DNA from: Leclercia pneumoniae
Lineage (GTDB): Bacteria; Pseudomonadota; Gammaproteobacteria; Enterobacterales; Enterobacteriaceae
Reading direction: 5' to 3'
DNA length: 64,000 nt
Assembly (NCBI RefSeq): GCF_017348915.1
Contig: NZ_CP071383.1
Span: 372,001 to 436,000 of the forward strand
Part shown: in pieces, positions 1-9,712 of the stretch
Numbering within the stretch: position 1 is the stretch's first letter
How the letters are laid out: each line of letters begins with the position of its first letter
Position numbers and translations under genes: made by a program
The notes under the pieces: model-generated
Database searches by the model: none
The model's input: only the letters and a program-made list of their open reading frames with translations
Told to the model about the DNA's origin: nothing

Positions 1-420
<420 letters not shown>

Positions 421-447
421 TTTACGCACGAAACTGTACGAATTTGA

Positions 448-2106
<1,659 letters not shown>

Positions 2107-2132
2107 TTGCCCTGCACCTCGCAGAAATGAAG

Positions 2133-2165
2133 AAACCCCCAGTCAGAAATGGCTGGGGGTTTTTC
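2133..2165 (+). terminator. groESL intrinsic terminator
   Basis: An 8-base-pair stem, ACCCCCAG (2135-2142) against CTGGGGGT (2153-2160), is followed by a run of T. It sits 27 bases after the groEL stop. Confidence 0.9.
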
Positions 2166-2237
2166 TTTTGGTCATCTTTTTAGTATAAGGTTTACACAGG
2201 GCAACGGTTGTCCATCTTATTAAAATCGAGGAATAAC

Positions 2238-2591
2238 ATGCGCGTAAAAGTCTGTGCAGGGATCGTAGGGGCAGCGTTGCTGCTGGCGGGTTGCAGTTCC
2301 GGTAATGAGTTATCTGCGGGTGGGCAGAATGTCCGCTTCGTAGAAGATAAACCCGGGAGTGAATGTCAGCTGTTGGGCACGGCCAATGGCAAACAGAGCA
2401 ACTGGCTTTCTGGGCAGCACGGGGAAGAGGGCGGCTCAATGCGTGGTGCGGCGAATGCGCTGCGTAACCAGGCAGCTGCAATGGGCGGTAACGTGATTTA
2501 TGGCGTGAGCAGCCCGACGCAGGGGATGTTATCAAGCTTTGTCCCGACGGCCAGTGAGATGAACGGCCAGGTGTATAAGTGCCCGAACTGA
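2238..2591 (+). CDS. yjeI: YjeI family lipoprotein (DUF4156)
   Basis: A 117-residue predicted lipoprotein of unknown function. The N-terminus is a short signal peptide ending in a lipobox LLAGC with the acylated Cys at residue 19, so it should be exported and lipid-anchored. The body is Gly-, Ala- and Ser-rich with one further Cys pair. Start at 2238 follows GAGGAATAAC. The position just after groEL and the length match yjeI of E. coli. DUF4156 assignment is from recognition of the family; no role can be read from the sequence. Confidence 0.85.
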   Translation: MRVKVCAGIVGAALLLAGCSSGNELSAGGQNVRFVEDKPGSECQLLGTANGKQSNWLSGQHGEEGGSMRGAANALRNQAAAMGGNVIYGVSSPTQGMLSSFVPTASEMNGQVYKCPN

Positions 2592-2639
2592 TATTATCGG
2601 AGCAAAAGCATTAATATCTTGTCTGGACGCTCTGGTTCG

Positions 2640-2659
2640 CCCTCTCATAAATGAGAGGG
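2640..2659. repeat. Intergenic CCCTCTC-type hairpin
   Basis: A perfect 9-base-pair inverted repeat (CCCTCTCAT, two-base loop, ATGAGAGGG) between yjeI and yjeJ. It lacks a T run, so it is not a standard terminator. Similar CCCTCTCC hairpins occur at other gene ends in this window (8905, 13524, 36903, 49424). Confidence 0.6.
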
Positions 2660-2720
2660 AAACCTGAGCAAACGGAGGGAAAGATTACCGTTTTCTACAT
2701 CCTTGTAGACGCTCAAATTC

Positions 2721-3524
2721 TTATGCGTTGAGCATCGCCGCCTTCACTTCCACACAGAAATCATGCAGAGGCTGCATGCACTCCTCCATGGTAAGAAGCT
2801 GGTTTGGTTCTGACGGAATGATTTTGGCAAAAGTCTGGCATATCGGATGCTGTTCCTGAAGGGCTTTCACGCCAGGCGACATCACCGCAACCCGGTGAAG
2901 AATACTCTGCAATTGCTCCGTATTAGGTTCGGCCTCTGTCTTAAGGATGGTACCCGCCAATATTTTTTTGCACTCTTCATGTTCAAAGCAAAACAGAACG
3001 GCAATATAGTGCGTGAACAAATCTAGCTTCCATTTCTCATGTTCAACTTTTCGGAAGTTAAGATTAGTCATATCTGACAGATCAACAAAATACAGCATGA
3101 CAAAATCAAGCAATGAAGTAACCAGTTGTATGGTTTGCTTGTCATTTGTTGTATTGAGCGATTGTTGAATAGCGAAGACGATAAACTCAATTTGAGTATC
3201 ATCTATTTCAATACACTCGATTTGTTCATTTTGCAACATAGCGACGAGCTCGAATTTTTCATCTTTCTGCTTCGGCGCCATAGACATAATGACTTTAGAA
3301 ATGTCCGGGTTATTGACTTCCATGACATCAATATTGGGGACGTTAGCCATCAAACTGTCTCTTTCAGCGATAAGCTTTTCTTTATAACTTTCCCCACGCT
3401 CAGCGAGGCGCTGCGATACTTTTGCTATACGAAAGCGTAGGATCAAAAGTAAATCGATCAACTGATTCAACTGGAAAAAGAAAGTATGTTCAACATTATC
3501 GATATCTCTGATTTTGAACGCCAT
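2721..3524 (-). CDS. yjeJ: YjeJ family protein, 5' end disturbed by IS
   Basis: An uncharacterised cytoplasmic-looking protein of about 267 residues from the first Met codon at 3524. The reading frame stays open for 16 more codons up to the IS boundary at 3571 and those codons look like yjeJ sequence (KGINTGSIKS...), then runs into IS DNA. The E. coli protein is, as I remember it, near 289 residues. I infer that the native start was lost or separated by the insertion and that translation may now begin at 3524 or at an IS-encoded start at 3608. The protein has no signal peptide or membrane helix. Base composition is more AT-rich than its neighbours, which suggests an accessory gene. Confidence 0.7.
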   Translation of the reverse strand: MAFKIRDIDNVEHTFFFQLNQLIDLLLILRFRIAKVSQRLAERGESYKEKLIAERDSLMANVPNIDVMEVNNPDISKVIMSMAPKQKDEKFELVAMLQNEQIECIEIDDTQIEFIVFAIQQSLNTTNDKQTIQLVTSLLDFVMLYFVDLSDMTNLNFRKVEHEKWKLDLFTHYIAVLFCFEHEECKKILAGTILKTEAEPNTEQLQSILHRVAVMSPGVKALQEQHPICQTFAKIIPSEPNQLLTMEECMQPLHDFCVEVKAAMLNA

Positions 3525-3571
3525 GAGGGCAAAGCGTTCATTGCTTTTAATCGATCCTGTATTAATCCCTT

Positions 3572-3600
3572 TGAATCGCCACGGGTTTAACAGACACCTC
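3572..3600. repeat. Left inverted repeat of the IS
   Basis: The left end begins TGAATCGCCAC and shares the AGACAC block (3592-3597) with the right end. It adjoins the interrupted 5' end of yjeJ. Confidence 0.85.
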
Positions 3601-3634
3601 AGAGTCATTTAAGATGACTTAAAGAGAGGTGCCC

Positions 3635-3913
3635 ATGAGCGGTAAGCGTTATCCCGAAGAGTTTAAAATTGAAGCGGTAAAACAGGTTGTTGATCGCGGC
3701 CATTCTGTTTCCAGCGTGGCAACACGTCTCGGTATCACCACCCACAGTCTTTATGCCTGGATAAAGGCATATGGCCCGGATTCCTCAACCAATAAAGTCC
3801 AGTCAGACGCTCAGGCTGAGATCCGACGCCTCCAGAAAGAGCTGAAGCGGGTTACCGACGAACGGGACATATTAAAAAAAGCCGCGGCGTACTTCGCAAA
3901 GCTGTCCGACTGA
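3635..3913 (+). CDS. IS3-family transposase OrfA
   Basis: A 92-residue protein with an N-terminal helix-turn-helix (YPEEFKIEAVKQVVDRGHS followed by a resolvase-like helix) that binds the IS ends, and a C-terminal leucine-zipper-like segment. The start at 3635 follows AGAGAGGTGCCC; a GTG at 3629 is less likely. A run of seven A (3874-3880) near the 3' end is a typical slippery site for the -1 frameshift that makes the OrfAB transposase. OrfA alone usually represses transposition. Confidence 0.9.
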   Translation: MSGKRYPEEFKIEAVKQVVDRGHSVSSVATRLGITTHSLYAWIKAYGPDSSTNKVQSDAQAEIRRLQKELKRVTDERDILKKAAAYFAKLSD

Positions 3914-3969
3914 GGTACGCCTTTATCCGTGACAACACCTATTGCTGGCCTGTCCGACTGCTTTGTCGG

Positions 3970-4782
3970 GTGCTGGATGTGCATCCGAGTGGTTTTTACG
4001 CCTGGCTTCAGCAGCCGGATTCACGGCGGCATCATGCTGACCTGAGGCTGACGGGGCTGATAAAGCAGTTCTGGCTGGAGTCGGGTTGCGTTTATGGTTA
4101 TCGCAAGATCCACCTCGACCTGCGGGATACCGGACAACAGTGCGGAGTTAACCGTGTCTGGCGACTGATGAAGCGTGCCGGGATAAGGGCTCAGGTCGGG
4201 TACCGTAGCCCACGGGCACGTAAGGGTGAAACCAGCATCGTGACGCCCAACAGGCTCCAGCGGCAGTTCAACCCGGAAGCACCGGATGAGCGTTGGGTAA
4301 CGGACATCACCTACATCCGGACTCACGAAGGCTGGCTGTATCTGGCTGTGGTTGTTGACCTGTTCTCGCGCAAAGTTATTGGCTGGTCAATGCAGCCCCG
4401 GATGACAAAGGATATTGTCCTGAATGCACTTCTGATGGCCGTGTGGCGACGTAATCCTCAAAAGCAGGTGCTGGTTCATTCTGATCAAGGCAGTCAGTAC
4501 ACAAGCTATGAGTGGCAGTCGTTCCTGAAATCACACGGGCTGGAGGGCAGTATGAGCCGTCGCGGTAACTGTCATGACAACGCAGTCGCAGAAAGTTTTT
4601 TCCAGCTACTGAAACGTGAACGGATAAAGAAAAAGATCTACGGAACGCGAGAAGAAGCTCGCGGTGATATTTTTGATTACATCGAAATGTTTTATAACAG
4701 TAAGCGTCGGCATGGTTCGAGTGATCATATGCCACCAACTGAATACGAAAAACAATATTATCAGCGGCTCGGAAGTGTCTAG
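3970..4782 (+). CDS. IS3-family transposase OrfB (rve/DDE integrase core)
   Basis: The catalytic half of the transposase, in frame -1 relative to OrfA. The frame is open upstream of 3970 to the frameshift site, so the active product is probably an OrfAB fusion of about 380 residues made at the seven-A run. The DDE triad is visible: Asp in WVTDITY, Asp in VHSDQGSQY, Glu in AVAESFFQLLK, followed by the conserved Lys/Arg. An HTH_21 segment precedes the integrase core. No frameshift or stop damages the gene, so the element looks active. Confidence 0.92.
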   Translation: MLDVHPSGFYAWLQQPDSRRHHADLRLTGLIKQFWLESGCVYGYRKIHLDLRDTGQQCGVNRVWRLMKRAGIRAQVGYRSPRARKGETSIVTPNRLQRQFNPEAPDERWVTDITYIRTHEGWLYLAVVVDLFSRKVIGWSMQPRMTKDIVLNALLMAVWRRNPQKQVLVHSDQGSQYTSYEWQSFLKSHGLEGSMSRRGNCHDNAVAESFFQLLKRERIKKKIYGTREEARGDIFDYIEMFYNSKRRHGSSDHMPPTEYEKQYYQRLGSV

Positions 4783-4800
4783 ATTATCTGTGGCGATTCA
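4772..4800. repeat. Right inverted repeat of the IS
   Basis: The complement of the last bases reads TGAATCGCCACAG and matches the left end over 11 perfect bases and an AGACAC block. The transposase stop lies inside the repeat region. Confidence 0.85.
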
Positions 4801-4803
4801 GTT

Positions 4804-4941
4804 ATGGACAATAACGCAGCGCCTTCAGGCTCTTCGGGCGTGATTTTGAAATTACCGAAATGGGTTATAGTACTTTTTGTTATTTTGATAGTCGCTGAGC
4901 TAATTTCCCTCATTATCAAACATTTTAAAATGTTATTTTAA
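4804..4941 (+). CDS. Small single-span membrane protein, unknown
   Basis: A 45-codon open frame starting ATG GAC AAT AAC. A polar N-terminus (DNNAAPSGSSG) is followed by one strongly hydrophobic helix (about residues 19-39, WVIVLFVILIVAELISLII) and a short basic tail (KHFKMLF). It begins four bases after the right IS end, so its own ribosome-binding site is missing or replaced by IS sequence, and it may be the remainder of a longer gene. I do not recognise it. The composition argues for a real membrane peptide, but expression is uncertain. Confidence 0.45.
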   Translation: MDNNAAPSGSSGVILKLPKWVIVLFVILIVAELISLIIKHFKMLF

Positions 4942-5022
4942 GCTTATGGATATTTTAAGTTTAGAATTAGAGGGATTTGGAGTCTTGTCCGGATAGAAAG
5001 GGATACCCGGACAACTATGATT

Positions 5023-6051
5023 TTAATGTTGCTTAAGGCCTAGATCGAGTGTCGTCTTACTAGGCTCTCCGCCTATTTCTCGCGTCAATTTGGGTACCAG
5101 ATACCCAGAGATACTGGCCATCAACTCGCGCATTATCGCCCGCGCTTCACTATCACTCACCATAAAATGAGCCCCTCCCTGAACCTTGTCCAAAACATGG
5201 AGATAGTAAGGGATGATTCCGGCATCAAACAGTTTGTTGCTTAGGGCCGCTAGCGTAAACGCGTTATCATTGACACCACGCAACAAGACGCTCTGGTTGA
5301 GCAGTGTCACACCCGCTTTTCTTAGCCGTGCCATTGCTTGACTGAATTCTTCATCAATCTCATTGCCGTGGTTTATATGGTTCACGAGCAAGATCTGTAA
5401 CGATGAGGCTGTAAAGCGGGCAACTAGCGGTTCTGTAATACGTGCCGGGATAACAATCGGCAAACGGCTATGAATCCGCAGCCGCTTAATATGTGGAATG
5501 CTCTCAAGCTGCGTCATCAGCCAATCCAGCTCATGGTCTTTCGCCATAAGCGGATCGCCGCCGGAGAAAATAATCTCATCCAGCTCCGGATGCTGGGTAA
5601 TGTAATCCAGTGCACCTTGCCAGTTGCGCTTGTTGCCCTGATTATCAGCGTAAGGGAAGTGGCGACGGAAACAGTAGCGACAATTTACCGCGCAACCTCC
5701 TTTTACAAGCAGCAAAGCCCGATTGCGGTATTTGTGCAGCAAACCCGGCACGACGCTGTTCTGCTCGTCGAGGGGATCGGTGCTATATCCCGGGGTAGAA
5801 ATAAACTCTTCTTGAGAAGTAAGTACCTGTCTTAAAAGAGGATCGTTAGGATTGCCTTTCTCCATTCGCGCAACAAACGCGCGGGGGACACGCAGCGCAA
5901 AGAGGCGTCTTGCCTCTCTACCTGCAAGCAATGTTTCATCGGCGTCCAAATCTAAAAGACGAAGCAGTTCATCAGGACTGGTGATTACATCGGCAAGTTG
6001 CGATAACCAATCTTCTCTGGATGGGGTATTTAGGGTTACAATATGCGCCAT
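5023..6051 (-). CDS. epmB: EF-P (R)-beta-lysine 2,3-aminomutase EpmB
   Basis: A 342-residue radical-SAM enzyme that converts (S)-alpha-lysine to (R)-beta-lysine for attachment to elongation factor P. The radical-SAM cluster motif CxxxCxxC is at Cys120, Cys124 and Cys127, and the PLP-binding Lys is at about residue 332 (PSKTTLD). It lacks the long C-terminal extension of clostridial lysine aminomutases, as known for EpmB. It is divergent from efp with only 40 bases between the starts, so the two share a control region. Confidence 0.97.
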   Translation of the reverse strand: MAHIVTLNTPSREDWLSQLADVITSPDELLRLLDLDADETLLAGREARRLFALRVPRAFVARMEKGNPNDPLLRQVLTSQEEFISTPGYSTDPLDEQNSVVPGLLHKYRNRALLLVKGGCAVNCRYCFRRHFPYADNQGNKRNWQGALDYITQHPELDEIIFSGGDPLMAKDHELDWLMTQLESIPHIKRLRIHSRLPIVIPARITEPLVARFTASSLQILLVNHINHGNEIDEEFSQAMARLRKAGVTLLNQSVLLRGVNDNAFTLAALSNKLFDAGIIPYYLHVLDKVQGGAHFMVSDSEARAIMRELMASISGYLVPKLTREIGGEPSKTTLDLGLKQH

Positions 6052-6091
6052 TTTGTGGCTTAGCTACCAATTAACAATTTCAGAGGGCCTT

Positions 6092-6658
6092 ATGGCGACT
6101 TACTATAGCAACGATTTTCGTGCCGGTCTCAAAATCATGATGGACGGCGAACCGTACGCGGTTGAAGCCAGTGAATTCGTTAAACCCGGCAAAGGTCAGG
6201 CATTCGCACGTGTTAAACTGCGCCGCCTGCTGACGGGTACCCGTGTTGAGAAAACCTTCAAATCCACCGACTCTGCAGAAGGCGCAGATGTTGTCGATAT
6301 GAACCTGACTTACCTGTACAACGATGGTGAGTTCTGGCACTTCATGAACAACGAAACCTTCGAGCAGCTGTCCGCTGATGCAAAAGCTATCGGTGATAAC
6401 GGCAAATGGCTGCTGGATCAGGCTGAGTGCATCGTGACCCTGTGGAATGGCCAGCCAATCGCTGTCACTCCGCCGAACTTCGTTGAACTGGAAATTATCG
6501 AAACCGATCCAGGCCTGAAAGGTGATACCGCAGGTACAGGTGGCAAACCCGCTACGCTGTCTACTGGCGCAGTGGTTAAGGTTCCGCTGTTCGTACAGAT
6601 CGGTGAAGTTATTAAAGTGGATACCCGCTCTGGCGAGTACGTATCCCGCGTCAAGTAA
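6092..6658 (+). CDS. efp: Elongation factor P
   Basis: The 188-residue factor that rescues ribosomes stalled on polyproline stretches. The modifiable loop KPGKGQ contains Lys34, the site of beta-lysylation by EpmA. The start at 6092 gives the family length; an upstream-extended frame overlaps epmB and is not used. Three OB-like domains are expected. The gene has its own terminator at 6675-6704, and epmB and epmA in this window supply its modification. Confidence 0.98.
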   Translation: MATYYSNDFRAGLKIMMDGEPYAVEASEFVKPGKGQAFARVKLRRLLTGTRVEKTFKSTDSAEGADVVDMNLTYLYNDGEFWHFMNNETFEQLSADAKAIGDNGKWLLDQAECIVTLWNGQPIAVTPPNFVELEIIETDPGLKGDTAGTGGKPATLSTGAVVKVPLFVQIGEVIKVDTRSGEYVSRVK

Positions 6659-6674
6659 TGCACTCTTGATCGAA

Positions 6675-6704
6675 GGCGCAGCGTTTGCTGCGCCTGATTT
6701 TTTT
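6675..6704 (+). terminator. efp intrinsic terminator
   Basis: Stem GGCGCAGC (6675-6682), GTTT loop, GCTGCGCC (6687-6694), followed by TGA and a run of seven or more T. It separates efp from the entericidin genes. Confidence 0.9.
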
Positions 6705-6718
6705 GAGGTTCAGGGAAG

Positions 6719-6850
6719 ATGAAACGTAAAATCGCTCTCGTCTTGATGATGACTATCGCAGGCACTTTGCTGTGCGGATGCAATACCGCGCGCGGTGTTG
6801 GTGAGGATATTCAGGGCCTGGGCCACATCATTTCTCGCGCTGCCAGTTAA
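6719..6850 (+). CDS. ecnA: Entericidin A, lipoprotein antidote
   Basis: A 43-residue lipoprotein precursor. The signal peptide (KRKIALVLMMTIAGTLLCG) leads to a lipobox with Cys21, and the mature tail CNTARGVGEDIQ is typical of entericidins. In E. coli EcnA is described as the antidote to EcnB. It is followed 109 bases later by the paralogue ecnB, as in the known locus. Confidence 0.9.
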   Translation: MKRKIALVLMMTIAGTLLCGCNTARGVGEDIQGLGHIISRAAS

Positions 6851-6959
6851 TCTCTTCTCATTTATTCCTAAAAATTTTCCCTTTTCCGTCGAATGGCGCG
6901 ATTTTGGCTATGCTTAAGTGGCTATACAAAAATAACTTTGGCTTAAAAAGGAAGAAATT

Positions 6960-7106
6960 ATGGTTAAGAAAACAATTGCAGCGATCTTTTCTGTTCTGGT
7001 GCTTTCATCAGTTTTAACCGCCTGTAATACCACCCGTGGGGTTGGTGAGGATATTTCTGACGGTGGCAGCGCAATCTCTGGCGCCGCAACGAAAGCACAA
7101 CAGTAA
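6960..7106 (+). CDS. ecnB: Entericidin B, bacteriolytic lipoprotein
   Basis: A 48-residue lipoprotein precursor with ribosome-binding site AAAGGAAG and lipobox LTAC at Cys22. The mature N-terminus [12 protein letters not shown] parallels EcnA, so the pair arose by duplication. In E. coli EcnB is a toxin-like lipoprotein induced by RpoS in stationary phase. The gene is convergent with the LuxR-type regulator downstream. Confidence 0.92.
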   Translation: MVKKTIAAIFSVLVLSSVLTACNTTRGVGEDISDGGSAISGAATKAQQ

Positions 7107-7125
7107 TGCTGAACGGTACGGGGCT

Positions 7126-7740
7126 TCAGGTCACCGTACCGTCCAGTTGATGTTCAGGTAGTGATAAAAACGGCGAATACCGCGTATCCATATGTAGTTT
7201 CATACGAATATTTCGTTTGTAGGTGTACACGGTTTTGCCGTTAATACTCAGCTTGCTGGCAATCTTTTGATTACTGTCCCCCTCCATCCATAGCGATAAC
7301 ACTCTCTCTTCCTGTTTGGTCAATAATGGCGTCGCCATATACGCAGGCTCACATACTTCGTGAGTGGTGAGCGCGTCGTTAATGGTTTCGGATAGGGTGT
7401 CCAGAGCCGTGTTTTTTTGTAATGATGCCCAAACTGGGAAGCGCTGCATAAATGCAGACATCTCTGGCGCTTCGCCCGTATGCAAAGAGATAAAAGGAAC
7501 ATTTTCACTGGCCGCCATCAGAGGAGAGAGCTGCTCAAGATGGTGTATATCTGACTGAAAACCGTTTAAATCAGCAATAACCAGTGCCGGTTTCCACTGC
7601 AAGATATGCTCTTTGGCAAGAAAGAGGTTATTAAGACTGGTAACTAACAGGGAGTGTGGAAACAGCCCTGAATGATTGAGCCACTCTTCTAGCCCGGTGC
7701 GGGTGAAGTGACATCGGTCAATCAAAAGTATTTTGAACAT
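7126..7740 (-). CDS. LuxR-type regulator, EcnR-like
   Basis: A 204-residue protein with an N-terminal receiver-like domain (about 1-120) and a C-terminal LuxR helix-turn-helix (about 140-195; LTKQEERVLSLWMEGDSNQK then IASKLSINGKTVYTYKRNI). The acidic pair of a true receiver is altered (LIDRCHF), although an Asp is kept at VIADLNG, so it may not be phosphorylated normally. It faces ecnB tail to tail. A regulator called EcnR is known at the Citrobacter entericidin locus; I assign it by position and type. Confidence 0.7.
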   Translation of the reverse strand: MFKILLIDRCHFTRTGLEEWLNHSGLFPHSLLVTSLNNLFLAKEHILQWKPALVIADLNGFQSDIHHLEQLSPLMAASENVPFISLHTGEAPEMSAFMQRFPVWASLQKNTALDTLSETINDALTTHEVCEPAYMATPLLTKQEERVLSLWMEGDSNQKIASKLSINGKTVYTYKRNIRMKLHMDTRYSPFLSLPEHQLDGTVT

Positions 7741-7930
7741 ATTATTTTCGCAATCGGTAAGAGGTGGCTACGATCTGCTCTCGGCAAGCCCCCCATCATA
7801 GGGAAATCCGATGAGTGGTAAATGCCTGAACTTCGTAGCTAACAGCGCCTATTTCTTGCTTTTAAGCTCTCATTTATTCGCTGAATAAATATATTGAATT
7901 GTGAACCCATGCTCTTCACAATGAGAATGA

Positions 7931-7985
7931 CCTACCTTTATGGGACGACCCATAAAGGCTTTCGCATCGGGGACGGCCCCATACT
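7931..7985 (+). promoter_or_regulatory. Guanidine-II (mini-ykkC) riboswitch
   Basis: Two consecutive hairpins each carry the diagnostic ACGR loop: CCTTTATGGG-ACGA-CCCATAAAGG (7935-7958) and GGGG-ACGG-CCCC (7969-7980). The ribosome-binding site AAGGAG of gdx (7998-8003) follows within 20 bases. This is the class II guanidine riboswitch architecture and predicts that guanidinium frees the ribosome-binding site and raises translation of the exporter. Confidence 0.92.
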
Positions 7986-8008
7986 GTTTTCTAAGTTAAG
8001 GAGCCCCT

Positions 8009-8326
8009 ATGTCCTGGATTATTCTTTTTATTGCCGGCTTGCTGGAAGTGGTATGGGCCATTGGCCTGAAATATACCCATGGTTTTACCCGCCTGACTCC
8101 AAGCATCATCACTGTCTCCGCCATGATTATCAGTATTGTTTTGCTCTCCTGGGCGATGCGTTCGCTACCGGTAGGGACGGCCTACGCGGTGTGGACGGGT
8201 ATCGGCGCGGTGGGCGCTGCTATCACAGGGATTTTGCTTCTGGGCGAGTCAGCGAGCCTGGCACGAATTGCCAGCCTCGCGTTGATCGTTGCCGGAATCA
8301 TTGGGCTAAAACTCAGCACCCATTAG
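8009..8326 (+). CDS. gdx: Guanidinium exporter Gdx (SugE), SMR family
   Basis: A 105-residue four-helix transporter of the small multidrug resistance family that exports guanidinium in exchange for protons. The essential Glu13 sits in the first helix ([12 protein letters not shown]). Four hydrophobic segments fill the protein. The guanidine-II riboswitch immediately upstream supports the Gdx subtype over a general drug exporter. It overlaps blc tail to tail by four bases. Confidence 0.96.
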   Translation: MSWIILFIAGLLEVVWAIGLKYTHGFTRLTPSIITVSAMIISIVLLSWAMRSLPVGTAYAVWTGIGAVGAAITGILLLGESASLARIASLALIVAGIIGLKLSTH

Positions 8327-8853
8327 TGTGGCTGTTCAATCCACATTAATTTGCTGACGTCGAAACCCTGACGGGTCGCAACATCGAGGAGCTGCTGTTT
8401 CATCTCTGCCGTGACCGTTGGCGTACGAGACAGCAGCCAAAGATAGTTGCGATCCGGTCCGCATATCAGCGCATGCTGATAGTCTCGATCCAGTCCAATG
8501 ACATTATACCCACCATAGAAGGGGCCAATGAAAGAGACTTTCAGCGCCCCTCTGCTCGGCGAGCCAGTAAAATAAGCTTTCCCTTTCACCTGCTGCCACA
8601 TTCCACGCTCAGCGTTATAGCCCCGGTTGATGACCTGGATACCGCCGTCGCGCATCGGGCTATAGTTTGCCGTTACTTTCTCTAATCCGCGTTCAAAACG
8701 GTGGTCGTAGCGGGCGATCTCATACCAGGTACCCAGGAAACGTTGGGCGTTAAAATTATTCACGACGGTGACGCCAGGCGGCGGGGTAGGGGTACTACAG
8801 GCAACAACCAGAAACGCAGCGGCAATAGCAGCGAAAGCAGGCAGGATGCGCAT
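8323..8853 (-). CDS. blc: Outer membrane lipocalin Blc
   Basis: A 176-residue lipocalin anchored by lipid to the outer membrane. The lipobox VVAC puts the acylated Cys at residue 19, and the lipocalin signature [14 protein letters not shown] follows. The family binds lysophospholipids or fatty acids and responds to stationary phase. The stop overlaps the gdx stop. In E. coli ampC lies between frdD and blc, but here only 83 bases separate them. Confidence 0.96.
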   Translation of the reverse strand: MRILPAFAAIAAAFLVVACSTPTPPPGVTVVNNFNAQRFLGTWYEIARYDHRFERGLEKVTANYSPMRDGGIQVINRGYNAERGMWQQVKGKAYFTGSPSRGALKVSFIGPFYGGYNVIGLDRDYQHALICGPDRNYLWLLSRTPTVTAEMKQQLLDVATRQGFDVSKLMWIEQPH

Positions 8854-8904
8854 AGAGATGTCCTGAGAGGTTTTTTGTTAAGTGTAGAACCTGGCGAGAA
8901 ATTT

Positions 8905-8928
8905 GCTCTCCTGCCGCGACAGGAGAGC
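8905..8928 (-). terminator. Candidate frdABCD terminator hairpin
   Basis: A perfect 9-base-pair stem (GCTCTCCTG at 8905-8913 with CAGGAGAGC at 8920-8928) follows the frdD stop. On the minus strand it is trailed by AAATTTCTC, a weak T tract. In E. coli the corresponding frd terminator also acts as the ampC attenuator. Confidence 0.55.
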
Positions 8929-8936
8929 GAGGATAA

Positions 8937-9296
8937 TTACATAAATACGACAGCCACCAGCGTGACAACGGTCAGGATCGCCGCCAGACCATAAAATACC
9001 CACTTACCGTTTGGCACATGGATTTTCAGGTCGTGCATGGCATGATGGATACGGTGTAACCCACACCATAGCGGCAGAACGATCATCAGGAAGATGAAGA
9101 CGCGACCGATGAAGCTGTGGGCAAAAGCGAGTACTCGCTCATAGCTCAGGGCATCACCGGGATACAGTCCCAGCGGCAGCATAATTCCCACCAGCAAGAT
9201 GATCGCAGGCGCGATAATGGCGCACCACATGCCGCCTGCGCCAAATAGCCCCCAAAAGAGAGGTTCATCAGATCGTTTTGGATTTTGATTGATCAT
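8937..9296 (-). CDS. frdD: Fumarate reductase subunit D, membrane anchor
   Basis: A 119-residue inner-membrane anchor with three hydrophobic helices that, with FrdC, binds menaquinol and holds the FrdAB catalytic subunits. The start at 9296 gives [16 protein letters not shown], the family N-terminus; an 11-residue upstream extension is spurious. It is the last gene of frdABCD, 10 bases after frdC. Confidence 0.97.
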   Translation of the reverse strand: MINQNPKRSDEPLFWGLFGAGGMWCAIIAPAIILLVGIMLPLGLYPGDALSYERVLAFAHSFIGRVFIFLMIVLPLWCGLHRIHHAMHDLKIHVPNGKWVFYGLAAILTVVTLVAVVFM

Positions 9297-9306
9297 ACTG
9301 GCCTCC

Positions 9307-9702
9307 TTACCAGAACAGGGCAACGCCAAGGATCACCACAGTCACAACGGCTGTGACTACCCAAAGCCCTTTGATCACAGGCTCTGGCCCCATTTTTTCG
9401 CCTTTGACGATAATATTGGCCGCTTTAGGCGCCAGCTCAAACCAGGTTTTGGTATGTAGCAGCGCGGCCGCCAGCACAATGATATTTAGCAGCACCACTA
9501 TGGGGTTTTGCAGGAAACCCACAAATCCGGCCCAGGATTCCGGACCGTGCTTCAGGGCAAACAGGCCGTACATCAATTCAATGCTGAACCACACCGCGGG
9601 GACTGCCGTACCTTCGCGCAGCATGTAAAAGCGATAAAACGGCAGATTTTTCCACCAGGTGGACGGCACTGGCCGTATATAGGCTTTGCGTTTAGTCGTC
9701 AT
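9307..9702 (-). CDS. frdC: Fumarate reductase subunit C, membrane anchor
   Basis: A 131-residue inner-membrane subunit with three hydrophobic helices and a charged N-terminus ([16 protein letters not shown]). It forms the quinol site with FrdD. Length equals that of E. coli and it follows frdB by 10 bases in the operon. Confidence 0.97.
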   Translation of the reverse strand: MTTKRKAYIRPVPSTWWKNLPFYRFYMLREGTAVPAVWFSIELMYGLFALKHGPESWAGFVGFLQNPIVVLLNIIVLAAALLHTKTWFELAPKAANIIVKGEKMGPEPVIKGLWVVTAVVTVVILGVALFW

Positions 9703-9712
9703 TACGCACTCC

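Larger units (their letters stand above)
3572..4800 (+). mobile_element. IS3-family insertion sequence (IS1222/ISEhe3-like)
   Basis: A complete 1229-base element with terminal inverted repeats: TGAATCGCCAC is perfect at both ends (3572-3582, and the complement of 4790-4800), and homology continues weakly for about 29 bases. It carries the two overlapping transposase frames typical of the family. The flanks are CTT on the left and GTT on the right, so a clean 3-base target duplication is not seen. The IS1222/ISEhe3 subgroup (IS51 group) is my recognition of the transposase and ends, not a database result. Confidence 0.9.

Noticed and set aside
7113..7142. Hairpin between ecnB and ecnR as a terminator
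   Set aside because: The arms ACGGTAC and GTACCGT pair, but the loop is 16 bases and no T run follows; it also overlaps the end of the regulator coding region.
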